Part shown: positions 12,158-20,973 of the stretch, in pieces
Position numbering within the stretch: the first letter of the stretch is position 1
Layout of the letters: every line of letters begins with the position of its first letter
NCBI RefSeq assembly: GCF_003672135.1
Contig: NC_039516.1
Location: forward strand, 4,695,838-4,759,837
DNA length: 64,000 nucleotides
DNA from: Ooceraea biroi
Lineage: Eukaryota > Arthropoda > Insecta > Hymenoptera > Formicidae
Direction of reading: 5' to 3'
Position numbers and translations under genes: made by a program
The notes under the pieces: model-generated
The model's input: only the letters and a program-made list of their open reading frames with translations
What the model was told of the DNA's origin: nothing
The model's database searches: none

Positions 12158-15100
12158 ATGACGAAGAAACTGCAAATAGTGCGAGTGGACAATGACCTGG
12201 TGCAAAAGGCGAACCTTGAAATCGGCAACAACCTCATCGGCCGAGGCGCCGCAACGGGAGTGAGTTCTCACACAATCGCATATATGCAGATGCAAAACGC
12301 TGTTTTCAGGGTTATTTTATTATATGTAGATCAAGGAAACATGAGGATATTAAAATAATATATTTAAATATTTCCGAAAAAAAGAAATATTAAATACTTT
12401 CTCACTTCTAATTTGAGTTATCGTTAGTATTATAATTTGCAGATAACAACTGCATTAATCAAAAGGATTTCAAATTGTATGTGCATAACCGTGTAATATT
12501 TGTTATATTTTTCTATCGGATAATGGCGTTCATGGTGGTTGCAATCAACCGAGTTCAAATTTACCGCGTCGGCATTTGCTATGTCAAGAATGCATTCAAC
12601 CGCGTCATCGATACTAAATATTAACAAAAATATCGTATTTTTATTAATCTCCTCGTAGCTTTAAAATATTTATCGCGTCTTTCAGAAATATTGGGTTGGC
12701 CAAAAAGTAATTGCGTTTTTTTTTATATAAATAAAAGGCGAATTTTTCATGGGAAACAAAAACTTTATTAAACAATATATTGTCCATTTTGTTTGATTAT
12801 CTTTTGCCATTTTTCAGGCAACTCATGATTCCGCGCTCAAAAAAGTTCTTATCTTTTTCAGCAAAAAACAATTCCAACAACGATTTGATATCCTCATCAA
12901 CAGTCAAGGTTTTACCATTCAAGGCGTTTTGCAAAGAACGAAACAAATGGTAATCTGATGGTGCCAGGTCTGGCGAATATGGTGGATGTGGTAACATCAT
13001 GGTAACACATCCCATCCAAGCTGCAACAATTTTTCACGAGTGACCAAACTTGTACGTGGTCTAGCGTTATCATGGTGAAACACAACACCTTTGCGATTCA
13101 CCAATTCTCGACGTTTCTGTTTGATGGCATCATTTAATTTATCCAGTTGACGACAGTATACGTCTGAATTAATGGTTTGATTCCTTGCAAGCAGCTCAAA
13201 ATACACAATACCTTTAAAGTCCCACCAGACCGACAGCATAATCTTTCTTTGGTGAATATCTGCTTTTCAAGTGCTTCGAGTAGGTTCATCACGATCTTTT
13301 TCGTTTGACGTTGTTGTAGACGATCGATTTTTCGTCGCCTGTTATCATACGTTTCAAAAATCGATCATTTTCCTCACGTTTCAAAAGAGAATCGCAGATG
13401 TCAATACGCTTAGTGAGATGAATTTCTTTCAGCTCATGTGGTACCGATAATGTATCCAAGTCGTTTTAAATGGTTTTCAACACTCGATTTCGATATGTTA
13501 AGATTCTCAGCAATCTCTCGGGTCGTTAAACGCCGATTGGAATCGATCAGTGCCTTTATTTTGTCATCATCAATTTCGATTGGCCTTCCTGAGCGTGGTG
13601 CATCTTTCACATTAAAATCTCGAGATCGAAATTTAGTAAACCAATTTTGACACTGCCGCAGTTTTAAAGCATCTTCGCCATATACATGACATAACTTTTT
13701 ATGAGCTTGCACAGCGGTTTTCCCTTTTCGAAGTAATAAAACAAAATATGAGGAAAATGTTCTTTTTGATTTTCCATTTTGAAATCAACGACAAACAAAC
13801 AATTGTTAACGAAATCGTGTACTTTCTTTTTCTAAAACAAGCTTGAACTGTGAGTTGTTAACCTACATAATGAATTTGCGGTTTAGAATGAAGTTAGTTA
13901 CATTTCAAGACATGTATGTCCATCTATTGGGAAAAAACGCAATTACTTTTTGGCCAACCCAATACCTTAACCGAAGCAGAAGCCGATAATTCTGAAAGCG
14001 TTGGCTGCGCAGTCGCACAAGTGGCTGTATCATGAGATTCGTATACTTGCGAAGCTTTCGAAGACGATTATAAATTGTACAGGAGAATAACATAGATTAT
14101 TATTAAATAATGCACGCGGAATGGTCTGAGATTCAATCGTCTGTGCCGATCGAGCTCGAAAGTAGTTGACGTTATCCAATCAACTCGCCGACACGCGACG
14201 AAAATTGACCAACGATTGCGCACGTCTTCAACACCATTGTATCGATGACCGCATCTCGCGATCGCGCGGCGTAATTTCGAGCGTGTGAAATCGAGGATCC
14301 ACGGTGTGCCGATTCCTGTGCGCGTTCTAACATTGCGATACGTTTGCATCACGTTGCGGTATTCGTGCAAGTATCTGTTTAGCATTCTTACTGATCGAAC
14401 TGAGTGCACGCGTGCGGTTAGAGTAAGCCGCAAGGCGTAGTAAATCAACGAGAAGGTGCGGGAGAAAGTGGAGGCAAAATTCGGTGTCACCGGGAGCGAG
14501 TTTTAACGATGGAAGACTCTGCCATCGATGATCGCCAATGACTTGCTTCTTCGCTGCTCGTACTCGTTAATTTACTGCGAAGCTTCATTCTTGCGTGCTA
14601 TAGCAGTTCTTTTGACGAAAGTTTCGAATTCTTGTCGCAGCGCGATGACGGTCGAGTGCTGAGACATGCTGTGACCATCAACGTGTCGCCCAACGATGAA
14701 ATGACGATCACAGCGGTAAGATCCCTCGTCTCGTATCTCTAGGTCTGTTCTTTTTAGCTGCACTGCTGAACTGGTGCAAGAAGTTAGAGTGAGAAAAAAT
14801 TACTTGTCTCACTTTAACGTATTGCACTGTTCAGCAGTGCGGCTAAAAAGAACAGACCTTCTCTTATCGTCTGGCACGCGTACTGGCGCACTGATAACAA
14901 CACTCACTGTTGATTTCACTGATAATTTGACTGGTGATGCTCAATATTGACCTAACAATTCGTTATATCAATTTTTGGCTTATGGCTAGATGATGTAGAT
15001 AAATGACGTAATTTTCTTGCAATGTGATTATATAAGTTTACTCATTTGTCAAAGTAGTTTCATTGTAGTCGATGCCGTCACTTTTCTATAGAGACCATTT

Positions 15101-16406
15101 GTCCAGTACTAGGTGGTACCATGCTACATGAAATCTATCGGATGCACACGATGGCAAGCTCTTAAACTGGGAACCAGCGTGCCAATAAGGCCGGGTGATG
15201 TCTGCTCGCTCTTACCTGAGAAATGTTGGTTTAAAATCATGTCTGCGCCAGATACAATGGACGAGAGCGAACAAAGACTAAAGAGAAAGGTACGACGTTT
15301 GCTGCCGAGGAGAACAATCTGTAAAACTTTACAAGAATTCCTTGCGTTTCAGGCTGACGAGGACTTGAACAATGAAACGGACAGCAAGAAAACATGCTTG
15401 TCATGCAGCATGGAAACTGTTGCATCTCCCAGCGAAACCCTGAATAATATTCTAAATAATAAGGATCCAGCATCTGAACATCAGGATTCTCCCGTTAGCA
15501 GAGATGCGGAACTCAATGACACAAATGCACCGATCCTGCAGGAGATCTACTCCGCAAGGTTATTTTTCCACCACAATTTATTATAATAAATTAAGCAAGT
15601 GTTCGTTAATAAGATCACAGTTTATTATCGGCACCTCCCATTTCAGTTCTCCAGAGGGTGATAACGCTCCCGCGACGTGCTCCAAGGAACCGAGCGACTC
15701 TCAGAACGTAACTGAACCTTCCGTCGTAGGCGAGAGTAATGGCAAGCGCAAAGCGGAGAGCGCCGATTCGACGGATTTGAAGGAAACCGCGACCGTCGAA
15801 CCGCCCAAGAAGCTCAAGTGGGATTGTGCCGCTCACTTCAGCGATCGAAGCGAGGCACCATCGTCTCACAGAGAGGGCGAACCTCAGTTAACCAGCGGTG
15901 CTAGGCGTCAGGATCAGGCAAGCGTGCCGAACGCCGAGAGGGTCCCCAGAGAAAAGTGCACGTACGGCGGTCGGTGTTACCGGTAGGCGAGACTCCGCGA
16001 TCTCGTCCTTCACCAAACTGACCGGAGCGTGAAACTTCGTCCTTGACGATTTTCTCGTTTTTGCAGAAGAAATCCCAACCACAAGAAGAACTGCAGTCAT
16101 CCGGGTGACCCCGATTACGACGAGCCGGACGATCGCGAGGAGTGTCCGTACGGTGTGAAGTGCTACCGCAAAAATCCGCAGCACAGGGCGCAGTTCAAGC
16201 ACTCGAGCGTGCCGCGACGACGTCGAAGGGCCGCCACACCCGTGAGCCCGGTGCCGGTCGACAACGCGTTCGAATCGGACGCTTCGTCCCTGGAGGAGTC
16301 CGTTGACGAGTCCGACTACGAGCCGTCCTCCATGTACTCGGACAGTTCGGAGAAGAGCGAGTGGGATGACAGCGGGAGCGAGTGGGAGGATGGCACGACC
16401 GGCTGA
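12158..16406 (+). CDS. Aplf: Aprataxin and PNKP-like factor (APLF), complete, six exons
   Basis: Exons: 12158-12259, 14641-14715, 15113-15289, 15353-15558, 15647-15982 and 16067-16406. All joints are GT/AG and phase-consistent, giving 1236 nt and 411 aa. Residues 1 to about 105 form an FHA domain (LIGRG at 26-30, TINV at 46-49, LLPEKCWFKI at its end), built across exons 1-3. Residues 119-290 are polar and low in order. Two PBZ zinc fingers follow: C291, C297, H304, H310 and C325, C331, H338, H344, both fitting C-x5-C-x6-H-x5-H with the YR(R/K)NP core; the first is split by the exon 5/6 junction. The C-terminus is acidic (SDYEP, EKSEWDDSGSEWEDG), like the histone-binding tail of APLF. In animals APLF binds poly(ADP-ribose) through the PBZ fingers, binds phosphorylated XRCC1/XRCC4 through FHA, and acts in end joining as a histone chaperone. 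The fly counterpart is probably CG6171. Oddity: the FHA SRxH motif is altered. Confidence 0.93.
12691..13962 (-). mobile_element. mariner transposon in APLF intron 1, degenerate
   Basis: The element is 1272 bp with terminal inverted repeats TTGGGTTGGCCAAAAAGTAA / TTACTTTTTGGCCAACCCAA, flanked by the TA target duplication expected of Tc1/mariner elements (12689-12690 and 13963-13964). The transposase lies on the minus strand and is broken. Full length is about that of intact mariners, so it inserted complete and decayed by point changes and small indels. It sits inside the large first intron of APLF in antisense orientation. Confidence 0.95.
12797..13712 (-). pseudogene. mariner transposase remnant (frameshifted)
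   Basis: Three minus-strand segments in different frames make up the protein. 13712-13434 is the N-terminal helix-turn-helix region, with GRP and LTTREIAENLNISKSSV. 13239-12997 carries the second catalytic Asp block, VVFHHDNARPRT. 13015-12797 carries the third Asp in PYSPDLAPSDYHLF. The spacing fits the mariner D,D34D catalytic pattern. At least two frame changes separate the segments, so no active enzyme can be made. Confidence 0.92.
14741..14859. mobile_element. 119-bp palindromic MITE in APLF intron 2
   Basis: The sequence from aggtctgttctttttag to ctaaaaagaacagacct is one long imperfect palindrome: outer arms 14741-14771 and 14829-14859 pair almost perfectly, and the inner part continues to pair (gttagagtgaga with tctcactttaac). 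It is bounded on both sides by TCTCT (14736-14740 and 14860-14864), a likely 5-bp target duplication. It begins only 25 bases after the exon 2 donor site of APLF. It has no coding capacity. Confidence 0.8.
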
Positions 16407-16475
16407 CGGCGACGTTACCTCATCATCGATTCTCGTGTCTTCGAAGACGTCCAAATTACCGATGTGTCTATTATA

Positions 16476-17228
16476 CAGGGTGTTTCCTAAGTAAGTAGAC
16501 AAACTTAAGGAGGATATTCCTTGGCTTATTTTAAGAAGAAAAGGTCATATAAACATATGTCCTAAACTGCTTTGTTTTCCAAAAAAAAGTACATCACTGT
16601 TTTCGTTCACTTTTCGTTTATTATAGAACAGTTTGTATTATTGCAAATGAAACAAATGAAAAACAATAGTAACCAAAGAGAAAAATTATAACGAAAAAGA
16701 AAATAGTAACTAAAAAGAAAAATAATAACATCACAGTAACTGCTGAAAATGTCCACCTGCAGCCATGATACACGCCTCAACTCTCCTTTCCATTGATTGA
16801 CGTACATGCTCAAAAATACCTGGAGTGTTACGTATTCTTTCACATCCATCTATTATGCGATTTCTGAGATCTTCTTCATTTTGAATAGGTGTAGCGTAAA
16901 CTAAAGATTTAAGCTGTCCCCATAGAAAAAAATCTACTGGATTTAAGTCTTGGGATCTTGCAGGCCATAAATCGTTTGGTCTTTGAGTACCTCGACCGAT
17001 CCATCGATTGGCAAACTTCCTGTTCAAAAATTGACCATCCCCACTCCATCCCCACCGCTGTTGACTCGTACCGCAAAAGCACGCTATCCGAAAAGTGAAC
17101 GAAAACAGTGATGTACTTTTTTTGGAAAACAAAGCAGTTTAGGACATATGTTTATATGACCTTTTCTTCTTAAAATAAGCCAAGGAATATCCTCCTTAAG
17201 TTTGTCTACTTACTTAGGAAACACCCTG
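16476..17228 (-). mobile_element. IS630/Tc1-type transposon deletion derivative with ~140-bp inverted repeats
   Basis: The ends are CAGGGTGTTTCCTAAGTAAG and its inverse, with about 140 bp of near-perfect inverted repeat (16476-16616 and 17089-17228). The flanks are TATA on both sides, that is a TA (or TATA) target duplication. The interior keeps only the C-terminal part of a transposase, so it is a 753-bp internal deletion product. It lies 70 bases after the APLF stop codon, within the likely APLF 3' UTR and between two convergent genes. Confidence 0.9.
16731..17088 (-). pseudogene. IS630/Tc1-type transposase, C-terminal fragment
   Basis: The minus-strand frame reads GRGTQRPNDLWPARSQDLNPVDFFLWGQLKSLVY and continues through NEEDLRNRI to a stop at 16731. 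The block WPARSQDLNPVDFFLWG is the region after the last catalytic acidic residue in insect IS630/Tc1-like transposases. The N-terminal DNA-binding domain and the first two catalytic residues are missing, since the frame runs into the inverted repeat at about 17089. Confidence 0.85.
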
Positions 17229-17256
17229 TATAACGCATATATCTCGTTGCGAAATA

Positions 17257-17358
17257 TTTATTTTTCTATTCAAATTTACATGTACCTGCATCTATTCGTT
17301 AAACGTGAGAAGTATAAAAACTGTTGTTAACATATTATAATTGATGTTGTAGAATAAA
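17257..17358. terminator. Overlapping polyadenylation signals of convergent APLF and TSNAX
   Basis: On the + strand AATAAA at about 17353-17358 is the first hexamer after the APLF stop that lies outside the inserted transposon. On the minus strand the first good AATAAA after the TSNAX stop is at about 17257-17262 (tttatt on the + strand). If both are used, the two mRNAs overlap tail to tail by roughly 100-120 bases. Use of these sites is inferred, not shown. Confidence 0.45.
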
Positions 17359-17454
17359 CATTCTACGACAGAGAGTGGTATTAAACCGTTTCTATTTTGC
17401 GTCCAATTGACACAGTCTATTATAACGAAAAATCCGCGATAGGTGTTTCCTTCT

Positions 17455-18600
17455 TTAATACGCCTGATACCCCTCGTCGTCCTCGGCGATGTACTTCTCA
17501 GCCGCCGCGATGGCCGCGCCGGCCAGCATGTACTTGGGGATCTCCGAGCCGCGCACCTTGATGGTGTAGCACGCGTTCTCCATCTTCGTCAGACTCTGCT
17601 TGAGCGTGAGGATCTTCTTGCTCATCTCGTTGCTGGACACCAAGCCCGTGTAGCCCAGGAAGCCGACGTATATCTTCCTGACCAAGTCGCACGTCTGATA
17701 GCAACTAGCTATGTCGCCTATTGCCAAGCTGTTGATACACTTGCGTGTCAATTCGCCAGTCAGATCAGCTATTCCCATGATGTAGTCCGTCGGCGTCATC
17801 ATCACTCGTGTCGTCTTGGCGGTGACTTCCTCTTGCGCGGTCGAGTCGGCCGGAGTCGCGCGATACGTCAACATCTTTTCCAGGTTGCTCCAATCTTGCA
17901 TGCCGCCACTTTGCAGGTACTCGTGGAAGGTAAGCGCCTCGACGTACTCCTCCAAGCCGGCGCGATAGGCCCTGTGAAACTGATAGGCATCCTGACCATC
18001 CAGCTCGCTGGCGATGTCCCTGAACATCATCTGTGCCACTTTATCAAGTCTCGCTTTGGCCGAGTCCAGCACGGAGCCTCGCTTGCTCTCCTTATCGATG
18101 GTGTGCAGAAAGAAGATTATTCTCTTGCTCTCGATGCCCACGTCCCGATTGATCTTGAAAATCCTTTCGTAACGGTCATGCTTGGCGTCCAGCTCTGTCG
18201 CGTAAGCGCGAAACTGTTGTATTGTCGGATTGTTCTCGTCGATGTTCTCCACTATCTCTCTACTCTTGTCACCGAGATTGATCTTGCCCTTATTATGGTG
18301 CCCACGGCCTCTTCTCCCTCCTGCAACGAAAGTCATGATTTGAGAGTCGAAGGGAGGAGATCGCACTTATATTTCCCAACTTTCGGATTAATTAAGTAAT
18401 TCAAGCTTTTAAAACTGGATTATATCACTATTGTTACAAACAAATAAGGCCTATAAACTTGTGTGTGACAACTGTTACACAGCAAGTGGAATTCCTTAGA
18501 TGGAATTAACATTTATTGACAACAGATGAACGTAATACGATACAATTTTGGAATAATATTGTAGTCATGCTTAACGTGACTTACCTTTTCCTTGTGACAT
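17455..18600 (-). CDS. Tsnax: Translin-associated protein X (Trax), complete, two exons
   Basis: Exon 1 is 18585-18600 (MSQGK plus one base; donor gtaagt) and exon 2 is 18320-17455 (acceptor ttgcag). The joint is phase 1 and restores the Arg/Gly-rich start MSQGKGGRRGRGHHNKGK, a nuclear-localisation-like tail typical of Trax. The 293 residues match the family length (about 290). The all-alpha translin fold is clear: LDAKHDRYERIFKINRDVGIESKR, LEEYVEALTFHEYL, PTDYIMGIADLTGELTR, and LKQSLTKMENACYTIKVRGSEIPK. The catalytic acidic residues of Trax are present at E130, E133, D191 and E195 (human E126, E129, D193, E197). Trax is the active subunit of C3PO with translin, an Mg2+-dependent endoribonuclease that removes the siRNA passenger strand and trims tRNA precursors. 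It is convergent with APLF. The tiny first coding exon means exon 2 alone would suggest a false start at an upstream ATG in the intron. Confidence 0.96.
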
Positions 18601-18720
18601 TGCAATTCGTCTTAATAATTTCGATTAATCCGCTCGATGACCCAAGGCGTTACACGAGTTGACGTGTATATTACTTTCGTGCGGTCTAACCACAAAATAT
18701 ACAACAGCGGAACATCTTTG

Positions 18721-19650
18721 ATTTTGTACTGCACTGTTTAAAAATGGAGCTTTACATAATTCATCATTGAGCAGTGTCCTTTTATAAATAAACAATCCTT
18801 CGAAATAACATTAGGTTGTGTTATACAGGAGTATTAATATCTTCTGACACTCGGTTGAGACGCGCTGTTTGAAATTATAAACCTGAATCTTCGTCAAGTG
18901 GTGCTACTTCGCCTTCCAATGTGGCGGCATCTAAGGAGTACAAGGCAGAACTAGCCCGACCAATGAGAGGGCAGCACGAATACCGGGACGGAGAGCCTTG
19001 GGAGGAATCAGAGAACAATGAGAAGCTAATTGCTCGCGCTATAAGTCACACGTGCATTAATTAATCGGTTCTAGTCTGTATTAAATAAAGTCAGCATCTT
19101 TATATATTTTCACCTAAACCGAAGTGTTTTAATAGTTCCTCGTGCGTTAAAACTGCCTTAAATGTAGCATAACAATCAAATAAATAATACGCTCGCTACA
19201 CCAATCAGATGGTGGAGGCTCGTAGCGGACTTTTTAAGAACTAATTTTTCGGAGGTAACCGAGAGTCGGCGCCTACGGAATGATAACCCGTTCTACAGAT
19301 CTCGTATGGCCGGTTATCATTCCGTAGGCGCCGACAGTTGTTAAACGGGTTGCATGAATGCAGGCGCTTCGCAGTCGCCGCTCTTAAAAAGTTGGTTCCC
19401 AAAATAGCCGCTACGGGCCTCCACTGCTTTTGACTGAAAAATGAGGTAGTAATGGCTATAAACGACTTCTGTGTAAATCAATAAACTATTTTGAAAAATG
19501 AGGTAGTAGCACAGGCTGTTACCTGTGACAATATTAATACTCCTGTATAACACAACCTAATGTTATTTCGAAGGATTTTTTATTTATAAAAGAACACTGC
19601 TCAATAATGAATTATGTAAAGCTTCATTTTTAAACAGTGCAGTACAAAAT
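18721..19650. repeat. Long inverted repeat (two ~120-bp arms) upstream of TSNAX
   Basis: The left arm (18721-18840, from attttgtactgcactgttt to gagtattaatat) is repeated in reverse orientation at 19531-19650 with few differences. The 690-base space between them holds further hairpins and, around 18900-19070, an open coding-like stretch (ELARPMRGQHEYRDGEPWEE) that I do not recognise. The outer arms begin only 120 bases upstream of the TSNAX start codon. It behaves like a foldback or composite transposable element; target duplications are not clear. Confidence 0.75.
19267..19334. repeat. Perfect 24-bp hairpin inside the inverted-repeat block
   Basis: gtcggcgcctacggaatgat followed by aacc at 19267-19290 pairs exactly with its inverse at 19311-19334 around a 20-base loop. 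Weaker pairing extends outward: tggaggctcgtagcgg near 19211 matches the inverse of a ccgctacgggcctcca copy near 19408. The whole 19.2-19.43 kb block can therefore fold as one long imperfect hairpin. Confidence 0.85.
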
Positions 19651-19687
19651 AATAAATAATTTATGGACGATAGTTTCTTTTTAAATA

Positions 19688-20973
19688 TTGGGTCGTCCGG
19701 AAAGTTCGTGCCGATTTTGAAGGAAAATTCAAAGGCAACATTTTTTTATGTCGATAAATATTTATTGACTTATGTATGCACCGTTTTGTTTCACAACCTT
19801 TGTCCATCTTTCACGCAACTGGAAGATTCCATTCTCCCAGAACTTCTTAGGTTTCTCGGCGAAAAACTCCTCAAGGTGGTTTTTTATGTCGATCAAAGAG
19901 TTGAAGTTCTTGCCGCTAAGAGAATTTTGTAAAGACCTAAATAAGTGAAAGTCTGAAGGTGCAATGTCTGGTGAATACGGTGGGTGAGGTAGCACATCCC
20001 AGCCAAACTCCAACAATTTTTGTCGGGTAGTCGAAGAAACATGAGGTCTGGCATTGTCCTGATGGAACACGACGCCCTTCCTATTAGCTAATTCTGGACG
20101 TTTTTCCTGAATCGCTGTCTTTAATTCGTCCAGTTGCGAGCAGTACTTATCTGTATTTATCGTTTGGTTGTGTGGTAGGAGCTCATAATATAGGATTCCT
20201 TTCCAATCCCACCAGACACAGAGCATGACTTTTTTTGGATGAAGGCCGGCTTTGGGAGTGGTTAATGCTGGTTCATTTCGCTTACCCCAGGATCTTTTTC
20301 GTTCTACATTGTTGTAAATGATCCATTTTTCGTCACCCGTCACTAATTGCTTCAAAAATGGTACGTTTGCGTTGCGCTTGTACAGCGAGTCGCAGATGGA
20401 AATGCGATCCATTAAATTTTTTCGGTCAAATTATGCGGAACCCATACATCATAGCGACTTACGTAACCAAGCTTCACTACATGATCGTGGACAATGGTTT
20501 TCGATATTTTCAGTATCTCTGCTAATTCACGCGTCGTGTAGCGCGGATTATTCTCGATCAGTGTCTTGATTTGGTCATGATCAGTAGTAGAGGGTCTGCC
20601 CGAGCGTTCTTGGTCTTTAAGGTTAAAATCACCAGCTCTAAACTTAGCGAACCACTTACGTACGATTCTTTCAGCTAAAGCGCCTTCTCCGTAAACAGAA
20701 CATATCGAATTTGTTGCTTGTGAGGCATTTTTGCCTTTCCGGTAATAGAAAAGCATCAAGTGTCTAAAATGTTCTTTGTTTTCTTCCATCTTCAAAAGAG
20801 TACAAAACTGACACGAATCAATTTATCTGAAACAACTTTTTTCCTAAAGATGCGTTGAAATGTCACCTTTAAGCATATGTATATAAATCATATGTTTTCA
20901 ATAACATTGATATATTCAGACATGTTCTAACGCCATCTATTAAAAATCGGCACGAACTTTCCGGACGACCCAA
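19688..20973 (-). mobile_element. mariner transposon, full length (1286 bp), nearly intact
   Basis: Terminal inverted repeats TTGGGTCGTCCGGAAAGTTC / GAACTTTCCGGACGACCCAA are flanked by TA on both sides (19686-19687 and 20974-20975). The length of 1286 bp is typical of complete mariners. The ends and the protein differ from the copy at 12691-13962, so this is a second mariner lineage and a later or independent insertion. It lies about 1.1 kb upstream of TSNAX. Confidence 0.96.
19762..20795 (-). pseudogene. mariner transposase with one frameshift
   Basis: The N-terminal part (20795-20412; two helix-turn-helix motifs, RSGRPS and TTRELAEILKISKTIV, then WVPHNLTEK) and the C-terminal part (20412-19762) are in different frames; the break lies near a run of T/A at about 20410-20425. 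The C-terminal part has all three catalytic regions: VTGDEKWI, VVFHQDNARPH and PYSPDIAPSDFHLF (D,D34D). No other stop is visible, so the copy looks young. A single indel or a sequencing error would explain the break. Confidence 0.93.

Noticed and set aside
17443..18399. 318-residue open frame on the + strand across TSNAX
   Set aside because: Shadow of the Trax coding exon on the opposite strand.
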